A stretch of DNA of 47,191 nt from Lactobacillus acetotolerans DSM 20749 = JCM 3825 (lineage in GTDB: Bacteria > Bacillota > Bacilli > Lactobacillales > Lactobacillaceae), in the NCBI RefSeq assembly GCF_001436775.1, contig NZ_AYZC01000003.1, positions 14,509 to 61,699 on the forward strand, in the 5' to 3' direction. Of this stretch, positions 38,639 to 47,177 are shown one piece after another. The notes below the pieces were generated by a model. The model saw only the letters and a list, made by a program, of their open reading frames with translations, did not search any database and had not been told where the DNA came from. The translations under genes and the position numbers were made by a program. Numbering within the stretch: the stretch's first letter is position 1; the number at the start of each line of letters is the position of its first letter.

Positions 38639-39694
38639 ATGAAACGTTATTTGATTCTTGAAGATGGAAGTTCATTTCCAGGCGAAGGAATCGGGGCAAC
38701 AATTATCTCTACGGGAGAACTCGTTATTCAAACGAGCAATTTTGGTTACCAAGAAGCTTTAACTGATCCCACGAATGCCGGAAAAATTTTAGTTTTTACC
38801 ACTCCCATGATTGGTAGCACTGGTATTAATGCTATTGACTATGAAAGTATCGATCCAACAGTAAAAGGTATTATTGCTAACGATGTTGCTTGGAATATTT
38901 CAGACAGCGAAACTTTCCAAGATTTGGACTCCTTTTTAAAAGAAAAAAATATACCCGCAATCTTTAACGTAGATACACGGGCATTGGTTCATCGTTTGAT
39001 GGAAGAAAATACGATTAAAGCGTCAATTATGGATACAAACGATGAACATGCTTTTGACCAGATTAAAGCTTTGGTCCTTCCAAAGAATAAATCGGCAATG
39101 GTTTCAACTAAAAATGCCTATGCAGCACCTAATGTTGGTAAAACAGTCGCTGTATTAGATTTAGGTTTAAAGCACTCAATGTTAAGGGAACTTTCTTTAC
39201 GTAAAATTAACGTGACAGTTCTACCATATGATGCTTCGGTAAGGGATATTGAGAATTTGCGGCCTGATGGAATAATAATTTCTAATGGTCCAGGCAAAGC
39301 AGATGAGGTTGAAACAAATTTGGCTCCTATTTTTGACCATTTTTATAGTAAACAACCTATTTGGGGGATTGGTTTAGGCTTTTTAGCGTTAAGTAATTAC
39401 CTTAATTTTGAATTAGTTACCCTACCAGAAGAATTTAACGGTACTAACTATCCTGTCATTGAGCAAAATTCCAACCAAATTTGGCAAGTTGCAATGAATA
39501 TTGATCAATTGGTTTTACCAGACAGTGTACAGTTACAGATGGATCAAGAATACTTTGATCTACACAGTGAATTATTGGCTGGCTTTAGTAATAACAAAGA
39601 GAAAGTTATTGCAACGGCATTTAATGCCGAAGGTGCACCTGGTAGCCTGGACGCACAGGTGATTTTTGATGATTTTGTAAAAATGATGGAGTAA
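38639..39694 (+). CDS. CarA-like pseudoenzyme: carbamoyl-phosphate synthase small subunit lacking catalytic Cys and His
   Basis: Clearly CarA by fold. The N-terminal domain is well conserved (MKRYLILEDG, STGELVIQT, GYQEALTDPTNAGKI, NVDTRALVHRL), and the 351 residues are near normal length. The glutaminase domain has lost its active site. The nucleophile motif GICLGHQ reads GIGLGFL, so the Cys is Gly245 (39371-39373), and the YHPE motif reads FNAEG, so the His is Asn329, with Glu331 kept. It should not hydrolyse glutamine. There are no internal stops or frameshifts, and it sits 4 bp after rluD and 3 bp before the CarB-like gene. It may be a regulatory or scaffold remnant; true pyrimidine or arginine CarA must be elsewhere, if the organism has one. 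Confidence 0.88.
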   Translation: MKRYLILEDGSSFPGEGIGATIISTGELVIQTSNFGYQEALTDPTNAGKILVFTTPMIGSTGINAIDYESIDPTVKGIIANDVAWNISDSETFQDLDSFLKEKNIPAIFNVDTRALVHRLMEENTIKASIMDTNDEHAFDQIKALVLPKNKSAMVSTKNAYAAPNVGKTVAVLDLGLKHSMLRELSLRKINVTVLPYDASVRDIENLRPDGIIISNGPGKADEVETNLAPIFDHFYSKQPIWGIGLGFLALSNYLNFELVTLPEEFNGTNYPVIEQNSNQIWQVAMNIDQLVLPDSVQLQMDQEYFDLHSELLAGFSNNKEKVIATAFNAEGAPGSLDAQVIFDDFVKMME

Positions 39695-39697
39695 AAA

Positions 39698-42600
39698 ATG
39701 CCTTTAGAAAATGATTTAGATAAAATTTTAATCATTGGATCAGGTCCAACCTTGGTTGGCAGTGTTGCTGAAATGGACCTTTTAGCAACTGATGCAATCA
39801 ATGCGTTAGTCGAAGAAGATATTCACGTAGTCTTAGTAAATCCTAATCCAGCAACGATATCAACTGATAAGCGTCCTGGTGTGACAGTCTACCTTGAACC
39901 CATGTCTTTGGATTTTTTAAAGAGAATAATTCGCATGGAAGAACCTGACGCGATTATGACAGCTTATGGTTCTACAACGGCATTAAAGGTAGCGCATGAG
40001 TTATCCCAAGATGGTATTCTTCAGCAAATGGGTATCAAACTGCTTACGTTAAACAAACGTACATTGATGATGGATGATCAACAGAAAAGGGCTGCCTTTT
40101 TAAAAAATATTGGTATAGATGTTAATCAATATTGGCAGCTATCTGAAGACATTGATGAAAATCTAATAAAGAAACTAAAAGAAAATGTGTCTTTTCCGGT
40201 TCTGGTTACAAAACATCAGCAATATCTTCATAATTTACACCTTAATTTTAATAATTTTGATGATTTAATTACTTATTTCAAAAAAGAGAGCCAAAGTGAG
40301 ACCTTTTCGTGGAGGCATTATAGCTTAACTGAAGATCTTTCTTCTTGGGAAGAAGTAATCGTTAATATCATTAGGGATAGTGCGGGTAACGTAGCTTTTG
40401 TTAACTTTTCTGATTCAATCGAACCCGTTGCAATAAACTCTGGCGATTCCGTCACCGTCATGCCGTCATTAACTTTAAATAATGATCAGGTGCAACAGTT
40501 ACGGGCAATTGCTAAGAAAATAGCAGATAATTTGAAAGTAGTTGGAATCTTAAGTATACATTTTGCAATTAACCACCACGGTACACAAATTGATACTAAG
40601 GTTTTGGCAATTAATTCACGAATAACAAGAAGTGCAGTTTGGTCACAAAGGGCAGGTCTCTATAGTGTCGGTTATATAGTAAGTAAGGTAGCAATTGGTT
40701 ATCACTTAAATGAAATAACTGATCCCATGTCTGGCTTAAATGCTGCAATTGAACCTGTGCAAGATAAAATTGCGGTTAAAATGCCATACTGGTCTTTGTC
40801 GGAATCTGGATCTAACCACTACAGTTTGGGCAAAAGAATGCAAGCCAGTGGAGAAGCCTTAGGAATCGGGCAAAATTTTGAAACTGCATTTTTAAAGGGG
40901 TTAGATTCTATGACAAATACACGTCTTGCTTTGTTTATATTTAAATCTGAATTGAAAAAAAGCAAAGAAGAAATTAAAAAAGATTTAATTCACCCCGATG
41001 AAATGCATATGATTAAGTTATTGGCTGCAATTGCAAAAGGATTTACTTTTCAAGAATTGCACCCAATAATTTACTTACATCCAATTTACTTTCAAAAATT
41101 TCAACATATTATAAAAATTGGTAAGAAATTATGTACTGAAGATAAAATTAGCGATAATTTGTTATTAGAAGCAAAAAAGCGGGGTTTTTCAAATAAATTA
41201 ATCTCCTACTTAAGAAATACAGATATATCTAACGTTGATAAACGATTAAACAAAAGCAACCTAACACCATCATATTTACAAGTTGATGGTTCAGCTGGTA
41301 TGTATCGTCCTAAAGTAAATGTTTTTTATAGTGCTTACGGTAGTCAAGATGAATTTACTCCGCTCAAAGCGAAGAAAAAGGTACTTATAATTGGCATGTT
41401 GCCATTACAGGTCTCCGTCACCAGTGAATTTGATTACATGATTAGCCACGCGATTAAAACTTTACATAAGAATAATTATGCAATTATTTTACTATCCAAT
41501 AACGGCGAATCGGTTGCAGCAAGGTATAAAGATGTTGACCGCATGTACTTTGATCCTATTACTGCAGAAAATATTATCAAAATTGCCAGAAAAGAAAATA
41601 TTAAAGATGTATTGCTGCAATTCTCTGGTAAAAAGATTAATGCTTTAGGACAAACTTTAATTGATAATGGTTTACATATTTTGGGCCGACCAGACGTAAA
41701 CCCAAAGGATAATATAAAAAGGTTACTAAGGTTCCCAATCAGGGGACTAAAGCAGAACCCTTCATTAACAACTACTGATAAAAACATGGCAATTAAATTT
41801 ATTAAAGCACACGGTTTTCCGATTTTAATTGGTGGTATCAGCAAAGAAGTTAAACAAAAATCAGCCGTTATTTATGATATGCCAGCCTTTGAAAAATATT
41901 TAACAGAAAATCAACTAGATAAAATTTCTGTTTCGCACTTTATTGAAGGCAATAAATACGAAATCACAGCCATTTCTGACGGAAAAGAAGTTACTATTCC
42001 TGGTATAATCGAACACCTTGAACAGTCCGGTTCTCATGCTTCAGATTCAATAGCAGTATTCAGACCGCAAAATCTGTCAAAAAGGGGACAAAAGAGACTC
42101 ACGGAATGTTCAACTAAGTTGATCAAGAAAGTAAAAATGCGTGGTATTTTTACTCTGCATTTTTTGAGTGTAGGAAAGTCTTTATATTTATTGCAAATTA
42201 AGCCGTATGCTGGACATAATGTTGCCTTTTTATCCCAGTCATTGGGTAAGGATATCACCGCGTGTGCAACCGAAGTTTTAATTGGAAAGAATTTAAAAGA
42301 TCTCGATTACGATAAAGGTTTATGGCCAACAAATAATTTTATTCACGTAAAGATGCCTGTCTTTTCATATATTGACTACAACAGTGGGAACACGTTTGAT
42401 TCGAAGATGAAATCTTCTGGTTCGGTTATGGGACGTGATACACAGCTAGCTAAGGCACTGTACAAAGGTTATGAAGCAAGTGACTTACACATACCTAGCT
42501 ATGGAACTATCTTCATATCAGTTCGTGATGAGGATAAAAAGCGGGTTACTCAATTAGCCCATCGCTTTGATCGATTAGGTTTTAAAATTGTGGCTACTGA

Positions 42601-42874
42601 AGGTACTGCCAATATGTTTGCGGAAGCGGGCATTACTACTGGCATTGTGACCAAAGTCCATAATAATCCCCATAATCTGCTTGAAAAAATTCGGCAACAT
42701 AAAATCGTGATGGTAATCAATGTAACCAACTTATCCGATGTAGCTAGTGAAGATGCGATCAGGATTCGTGATCAAGCTTTAAATACGCATATTCCTGTTT
42801 TTTCAAGTATTGAAACGGCGGAATTAATTTTGGATGTTTTAGAGTCATTATCGTTAACAACACAACCGATATAA
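39698..42874 (+). CDS. CarB-like pseudoenzyme: carbamoyl-phosphate synthase large subunit with both ATP sites degraded
   Basis: Full CarB architecture in 1058 residues: two duplicated halves and a C-terminal MGS regulatory domain. Half 1 keeps IIGSGP, NPATISTDK and IRDSAGN, but the ATP-grasp glycine loop (VRPxxxxGGxGGG in true CarB) reads LVTKHQQYLHNLH, GIHTGDS reads AINSGDS, and the metal-ligand motif IEVNPR reads LAINSR (E to Ala304). Half 2 has lost GSGPIRIGQG (reads GMLPLQVSV), VRPSYVLGG reads LIGGISKEV, and EVNPR reads QIKPY (Gln833, Lys835, Tyr837). The final domain is much better kept (SYGTIFISV, IVATEGTANMF, AGITTGIV, PVFSSIETAELILDVLES). The frame is open throughout. It is unlikely to synthesise carbamoyl phosphate. 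Confidence 0.88.
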   Translation: MPLENDLDKILIIGSGPTLVGSVAEMDLLATDAINALVEEDIHVVLVNPNPATISTDKRPGVTVYLEPMSLDFLKRIIRMEEPDAIMTAYGSTTALKVAHELSQDGILQQMGIKLLTLNKRTLMMDDQQKRAAFLKNIGIDVNQYWQLSEDIDENLIKKLKENVSFPVLVTKHQQYLHNLHLNFNNFDDLITYFKKESQSETFSWRHYSLTEDLSSWEEVIVNIIRDSAGNVAFVNFSDSIEPVAINSGDSVTVMPSLTLNNDQVQQLRAIAKKIADNLKVVGILSIHFAINHHGTQIDTKVLAINSRITRSAVWSQRAGLYSVGYIVSKVAIGYHLNEITDPMSGLNAAIEPVQDKIAVKMPYWSLSESGSNHYSLGKRMQASGEALGIGQNFETAFLKGLDSMTNTRLALFIFKSELKKSKEEIKKDLIHPDEMHMIKLLAAIAKGFTFQELHPIIYLHPIYFQKFQHIIKIGKKLCTEDKISDNLLLEAKKRGFSNKLISYLRNTDISNVDKRLNKSNLTPSYLQVDGSAGMYRPKVNVFYSAYGSQDEFTPLKAKKKVLIIGMLPLQVSVTSEFDYMISHAIKTLHKNNYAIILLSNNGESVAARYKDVDRMYFDPITAENIIKIARKENIKDVLLQFSGKKINALGQTLIDNGLHILGRPDVNPKDNIKRLLRFPIRGLKQNPSLTTTDKNMAIKFIKAHGFPILIGGISKEVKQKSAVIYDMPAFEKYLTENQLDKISVSHFIEGNKYEITAISDGKEVTIPGIIEHLEQSGSHASDSIAVFRPQNLSKRGQKRLTECSTKLIKKVKMRGIFTLHFLSVGKSLYLLQIKPYAGHNVAFLSQSLGKDITACATEVLIGKNLKDLDYDKGLWPTNNFIHVKMPVFSYIDYNSGNTFDSKMKSSGSVMGRDTQLAKALYKGYEASDLHIPSYGTIFISVRDEDKKRVTQLAHRFDRLGFKIVATEGTANMFAEAGITTGIVTKVHNNPHNLLEKIRQHKIVMVINVTNLSDVASEDAIRIRDQALNTHIPVFSSIETAELILDVLESLSLTTQPI

Positions 42875-42891
42875 ATTAGTTAAAAACAAAT

Positions 42892-42929
42892 AAACCGAGG
42901 ATGTTTTTGTAGACATCCTCGGTTTTTAT
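42892..42929. terminator. Bidirectional terminator between the CarB-like gene and rqcH
   Basis: AAACCGAGGATGT (42892-42904) pairs with ACATCCTCGGTTT (42913-42925) and is followed by a T run. A-rich bases precede it, so it can serve the convergent rqcH gene too. Confidence 0.9.
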
Positions 42930-42948
42930 TTACCAAATTTATTACTAA

Positions 42949-44640
42949 TTAATCAATTTTTTTAGATAAAACACTATCTTTTTCTGGTGTAACTTCAGTG
43001 GAATTCTGTCCCCGATAAATTACAAATCCAGGTTTAGCACCTTTTGGCTTCTTAACACGTTTATCTTGAACATAATCCACCTGAACGTGAGCAGATGCTC
43101 TACCTTTAGAGAAATAGGCCGCTATTTCGGCTGCTTCTGCTATATCTTCATCACTTGGATTAGAATCGCGCAAAATAACATGTGACCCAGGCATATTTTT
43201 GACGTGGAACCAATAATCAGTTTTATTTGCTTTTTTCAAGGTTAACCAATCGTTTTGGTAATTATTTTTTCCGACTAAAACCACCTTACCTGATGATAAT
43301 TTAAACTTATTCAGATTACGCTCAGTGATCTTCTTACGTCGCTTTTGTTTATGTTGCCGCCGAATATAACCTTGATTAACCAATTCATCATTAATCTGAT
43401 CAATATCTTGTGGATCCGCATTATCAATAGCTGTTTGGATAGAATCAAAGTAAGCAAGATCGCTCTTTGCAATTTTAACTTGCTGTTTAACGTGTTTGAT
43501 AGAATCTCGCAATTTCTTATAACGGGTGAAGTACTTTTGAGCATTTCGAGCAGGGGACAAAGCAGCATCAAGGTGAATATCAATAGCTTTATTGTTATCG
43601 TAGTAATTTGGTAAAGCTATTTTTGTCATACCTGGTTTTACTTTATTTAAATTAGCATTTAAAATTTCACCACGAATACGGTAACCTTCAGAGTTTTCAG
43701 CTAACTTTAACTGCTTGTTTAATTTAACAATCTTCTTTGAAAGCTTTTTTTGCTCATTTTTGACTACGCGTTCAACCTTACCTGATTTCTGTCTAACCCA
43801 ATCACGGTTTGCTTGATATTCATAGAATTCATCTAGTGCATGATTTAAATCAGGATCTGAATTCTCTTTTTCAAGATTCAAATGGTAGGGAAGGTAAGGA
43901 AAGATTTTTCTTCTGTTTCTAGGAGTCTTTAAGACAAAGGCACGCGGATTATCAAATTGATTAAAAAAAGTCTTAAATGATGAATATGAATAATCATCAT
44001 TTAAATAGCCAGTTAGCTCATTTCGATCATCACGATCAAGCCCATCTATTTTCTTGGCTAAATCCGCAGGATTATCATTAGCAACTTTTTCTTTCTTAAA
44101 CTCTGCCTCTGACATTATTAATCCATTTAAACCAGGTTTAAGTGGTGGTAATTCATATTTAGCTTTGGGTAAAAGAATACGAGCCCGGTTTTCATCAGGA
44201 TTGATTCTCTTAAGCAAGTCAATAATGTGATTAGATTTTTCGCCATAAAGAATAACGTTGCTGTGCCTACCCATTAATTCAACAGATAAAATTAATTCAA
44301 CCTGATCGCCTAATTCATTCCAATTGCTGAAATGAAAGTTCACGATTCGATCTACACCTACTTGATCAATAGATAGTAGAACAGATCCCTCTAAATACTT
44401 CCTCAGCACCATAGCAAAAGTGGGTGCTTTATCAGGATTAGAAATAGTTTGTTTAGTCAAATACATTCTAGGGTATTGTGCATTTGCAGAAATAAATAGT
44501 TGATAGTTTTTCCTATTTTTCCTAAAAGTTAAAATTAAATCCTGACTAAACGGTTGGTAGATTTTGGATAAGCGTCCGTCCGTTAGGGCAGGTCGTAAAG
44601 TCTTCAAAAGACTATGGATAAATACACCATCAAAAGCCAT
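42949..44640 (-). CDS. rqcH: Ribosome quality-control protein RqcH (Rqc2/NEMF family, FbpA)
   Basis: Binds obstructed 50S subunits and recruits tRNA-Ala to add C-terminal alanine tails. The 563 residues have the NFACT-N domain (MAFDGVFIHSLLKTL, LFISANAQYPRMYLT) with the essential Asp97-Arg98 pair in GVDRIV. A long basic coiled-coil middle follows, then the NFACT-R domain (TDYWFHVKNMPGSHVILR, AYFSKGRASAHVQVDYV). GAGGTGAT lies upstream of the start. The same protein has been described as a fibronectin-binding protein, so adhesion is an older alternative role. Confidence 0.93.
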   Translation of the reverse strand: MAFDGVFIHSLLKTLRPALTDGRLSKIYQPFSQDLILTFRKNRKNYQLFISANAQYPRMYLTKQTISNPDKAPTFAMVLRKYLEGSVLLSIDQVGVDRIVNFHFSNWNELGDQVELILSVELMGRHSNVILYGEKSNHIIDLLKRINPDENRARILLPKAKYELPPLKPGLNGLIMSEAEFKKEKVANDNPADLAKKIDGLDRDDRNELTGYLNDDYSYSSFKTFFNQFDNPRAFVLKTPRNRRKIFPYLPYHLNLEKENSDPDLNHALDEFYEYQANRDWVRQKSGKVERVVKNEQKKLSKKIVKLNKQLKLAENSEGYRIRGEILNANLNKVKPGMTKIALPNYYDNNKAIDIHLDAALSPARNAQKYFTRYKKLRDSIKHVKQQVKIAKSDLAYFDSIQTAIDNADPQDIDQINDELVNQGYIRRQHKQKRRKKITERNLNKFKLSSGKVVLVGKNNYQNDWLTLKKANKTDYWFHVKNMPGSHVILRDSNPSDEDIAEAAEIAAYFSKGRASAHVQVDYVQDKRVKKPKGAKPGFVIYRGQNSTEVTPEKDSVLSKKID

Positions 44641-44987
44641 AATATCACCTCAAAACACGGATTCTATTATATCAATTTTTTAAGAATAAGTATAAAGTTT
44701 TATTTTACACTGTATCTTAAAATAGAGTACTGGTATTAATATAATAATAACTGTGATTTTTATAAAGAAAAGATAAGTAAAAACTGCTATACTAATATTA
44801 TAAATAATATAAGCTATTTTCTATTAGCAATGACTAATATATAAGGTAAAACTAATAAACTATACTGTTTCACAGCATTTATTATTAAAATCTTTATTTT
44901 TGTTTCACGATCATATATACAATTAAATTCATTGATTAATGATAGAATATTGCTTGTAATTTTTACTTTGGAGAAAAGGTTGAGTAG
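44641..44987. promoter_or_regulatory. AT-rich divergent intergenic region rqcH / marR
   Basis: No credible gene in 347 bp. On the minus strand, TATAAT (44666-44671) with TTATAC 18 bp upstream (44690-44695) looks like the rqcH promoter. Toward the MarR gene there are several -10-like elements (TATACT at 44788 and 44861, TAGAAT at 44943). Two direct copies of TGTTTCAC start at 44866 and 44901 and could be operator half-sites. No tRNA or terminator was seen. Confidence 0.5.
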
Positions 44988-45401
44988 ATGGACATTTTAT
45001 CTTTTAGCACAATTGCAGATCAGATTAAAAGAGAAGTTAATCATAAATGTGGCTTGAATATTTCACAAACTAGGATCTTATTATTTTTTGATAAAAATAA
45101 TAATAAAGCCCTAACAATGGGTAACTTGGCTAATGAGCTTAATATTTCTTTATCCACTTTAAGTCGTCAACTTCAGCAGAAAAAAACTCAAAATTTTATT
45201 AAAGTTAATAAATCTGAAAAAGATTCTAGTAAAAGCGTCAAACTCAATAATAGGGGTCTTAAAAAAGCTTCAGAATTAAAAACTGCTCTGAAACAAATTG
45301 AAACAATCCTTTTTTCATTTTTAGATGAAGAAGAATTTAATAATTTTACTAAGCAGCTCTCTACGGTAGCAAAAAGCTCAAATGAAATAAGTACTGATTA
45401 A
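44988..45401 (+). CDS. MarR-type winged-helix transcriptional regulator
   Basis: A 137-residue helix-turn-helix protein. It has CGLNISQTRILLFFDK, the HTH region LTMGNLANELNISLSTLSRQLQQ, and a wing-like KVNKSEKDSSKSVKLNNRGLKKA, which matches the MarR pattern of a Lys/Asp-rich wing followed by L(T/N)xxG. C-terminal helices would form the dimer interface. Its ligand is unknown. The ribosome-binding site is AAAGG at 44975-44979. The DegV gene lies 73 bp downstream with its own -10, so the two may be co-regulated but are not tightly coupled. Confidence 0.8.
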   Translation: MDILSFSTIADQIKREVNHKCGLNISQTRILLFFDKNNNKALTMGNLANELNISLSTLSRQLQQKKTQNFIKVNKSEKDSSKSVKLNNRGLKKASELKTALKQIETILFSFLDEEEFNNFTKQLSTVAKSSNEISTD

Positions 45402-45474
45402 CTATTGGTCGTATACCATGTTTTTTTATGCTATAATTTTTCTATACATATTGAAAAATTGAAAGGTTAATTAG
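45402..45474 (+). promoter_or_regulatory. Candidate promoter of the second degV gene
   Basis: TATAAT is at 45432-45437 and TATACA at 45443-45448, ahead of GAAAGG (45461-45466) and the start at 45475. No good -35 accompanies either, so the start site is uncertain. Confidence 0.4.
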
Positions 45475-46353
45475 ATGAAAATTGCATTAGTTACTGATAG
45501 TACTAGTGTCTTAACTGAACAAGAAGTTAAAGAAAATAATGTAATCGTGGTTCCTATTCCTATCATCATTGGTAAGAAGGAATATTTGGAAGGCGTGAAT
45601 ATTACTTCCGAAAAGCTTTTTGAAACTCAAAGACAAGGTGCAGCTTTTCCAAAAACTTCTCAACCAAGTATGGGTGATATGATTAGTCTTTTTAATAAAT
45701 TGCATAAAGAGGGCTATGAAGCTATCATCGTAATTACTTTGTCGAGTGGTATTTCGGGATTCTATCAAACATTACAAAATATAGCTCATGACAATCCAGA
45801 ATATGGTTTATATCCATATGATTCTCAAATAACGGTCCATTTACAAGGTGATCTTGTACTAGCCGCTGCAAAAATGATCAAAAATGGTTTAAAGCCGGAA
45901 AAAATTATTAAAAAACTTGATAAGATTCGCGCTACTATTGATGAATTATTTGTAGTCGACGATTTGAATAACCTCAACCGTGGAGGAAGATTAAGTAACG
46001 CTGGAGCCTTTATTGGTACCATGTTACATATCAAACCATTACTTACTTTTAAAGATGGTAAAATCGTCGCTTTTGATAAAATTCGTTCATTAAAGCGTGC
46101 GGTTTTAAAAATTGAGAATCTAGCTTTAGAAAAAATTAATAAACTTCCATATAGAAATAAACTAAAACTCTTTGTTCTTGATTCAAACGATGCGCAACAA
46201 GCTGAGGGCATTAAAGAATTTATTATCAAGAATTTCCCTGGTAGACCAGTTGAAGTTACAAAATTCAGTCCTGTAATTGCTACACACTTAGGTGAGAAAT
46301 CAATTGCTATTGCTTGGATGATTGATATTAATGATATTGATTTAACTAAATAA
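45475..46353 (+). CDS. DegV family fatty-acid-binding protein (copy 2)
   Basis: A 292-residue DegV protein: MKIALVTDSTSVLTEQE, VVPIPIIIGKKEYLEG, FPKTSQPSMGDM, VITLSSGISGFYQT, LNNLNRGGRLSNAGAFIG and MLHIKPLL, ending THLGEKSIAIAWM. It should bind a fatty acid and present it to the FakA kinase. It is a clear but divergent paralogue of the copy at 34467-35390, which suggests different acyl-chain preference. It follows a MarR-type regulator, a family that in some bacteria responds to lipids; that link is inference only. Confidence 0.88.
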   Translation: MKIALVTDSTSVLTEQEVKENNVIVVPIPIIIGKKEYLEGVNITSEKLFETQRQGAAFPKTSQPSMGDMISLFNKLHKEGYEAIIVITLSSGISGFYQTLQNIAHDNPEYGLYPYDSQITVHLQGDLVLAAAKMIKNGLKPEKIIKKLDKIRATIDELFVVDDLNNLNRGGRLSNAGAFIGTMLHIKPLLTFKDGKIVAFDKIRSLKRAVLKIENLALEKINKLPYRNKLKLFVLDSNDAQQAEGIKEFIIKNFPGRPVEVTKFSPVIATHLGEKSIAIAWMIDINDIDLTK

Positions 46354-46355
46354 TC

Positions 46356-46386
46356 AAAAGCAGTCTTAATCGACTGCTTTTTTATT
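46356..46386 (+). terminator. Terminator of the second degV gene
   Basis: AAAAGCAGTC (46356-46365) pairs with GACTGCTTTT (46372-46381) around a 6-nt loop, with six T on the + strand. Confidence 0.88.
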
Positions 46387-46489
46387 AAAGTTTTTAATAG
46401 TAAAAATATTATAAGCAGAAAGCCACCTTACCAATTTATAATAAAATTATTATCGAATATTTATTTAATTTTATAAATAGGAAAAAGAC

Positions 46490-47113
46490 ATGAAAACAAA
46501 TGATCAATTTACTAATTGGGCAATTGAATTACAAAGTCTAGCTCAGGCAGGCCTTGAATATGGACATGATAAATTTGATTTAGAAAGATATAATCGAATT
46601 CGTGAAATTGCCACTGAGATGATGTCTGAAAAGACTGAATTACCAATCAAAAAAATTAAAACTCTTTTTAGTAGTGAAGATGGTTATCAAACTCCCAAAA
46701 TTGATACGAGAGCAGCTATCATCAAAAACAATCAGATATTACTTGTTAAAGAGAAAAGTGATAATAGCTGGTCTTTACCAGGTGGATGGTGTGAAGTTAA
46801 TCTTTCAGCTAAAGAAAATTGTATTAAAGAAGCCAAAGAAGAATCAGGCAGATACATTAAAGTAGAACGATTAATAGCAATTCAAGACCGTAATCGTCAC
46901 AATAAACCAATTCGTGCAGTTGGTATTTGCAAAATATTTTTCTTATGTCATGCAATCGCTGGTAGTTTTAAGCAAAATACTGAAACTGCTGACTGTAAAT
47001 ATTTTTCGCTGAATGCTTTACCCCAATTATCTGAGAGCAGAAATACAAGGGAACAAGTAAAAATGTGTTTTGATGCTTATCATGATCCTGACTGGCAAGC
47101 AAAATTTGATTAA
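46490..47113 (+). CDS. Nudix hydrolase with N-terminal Nudix_N domain
   Basis: A 207-residue nucleotide-diphosphate hydrolase. The first ~60 residues (FTNWAIELQSLAQAGLEYG, DKFDLERYNRIREIATEMM) match the helical Nudix_N domain found in Firmicute ADP-ribose/CDP-choline pyrophosphatase-like proteins. The Nudix box reads GGWCEVNLSAKENCIKEAKEESG: the metal-binding Glu pair is kept, while the usual first Glu is Leu and the Arg is Lys. That variant is usual for this subgroup (GGWxxVxLS...KEVKEESG). Substrate is unproven. It is monocistronic, with its own terminator downstream. Confidence 0.85.
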   Translation: MKTNDQFTNWAIELQSLAQAGLEYGHDKFDLERYNRIREIATEMMSEKTELPIKKIKTLFSSEDGYQTPKIDTRAAIIKNNQILLVKEKSDNSWSLPGGWCEVNLSAKENCIKEAKEESGRYIKVERLIAIQDRNRHNKPIRAVGICKIFFLCHAIAGSFKQNTETADCKYFSLNALPQLSESRNTREQVKMCFDAYHDPDWQAKFD

Positions 47114-47143
47114 AAAAATAAGCTTGAGGTGAATAATGAAGTG

Positions 47144-47177
47144 AGACCTAAAAGTGAGACACTTTTAGGTCTTTTAC
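47144..47177 (+). terminator. Terminator of the Nudix gene
   Basis: AGACCTAAAAGTG (47144-47156) pairs perfectly with CACTTTTAGGTCT (47160-47172) around AGA, followed by a short T run. It lies 30 bp after the stop, at the window edge. Confidence 0.85.

Noticed and set aside
46770-46850. Degenerate Nudix box suggesting an inactive enzyme
   Set aside because: The Leu and Lys substitutions recur in the Nudix_N subgroup and the metal-binding glutamates are present.
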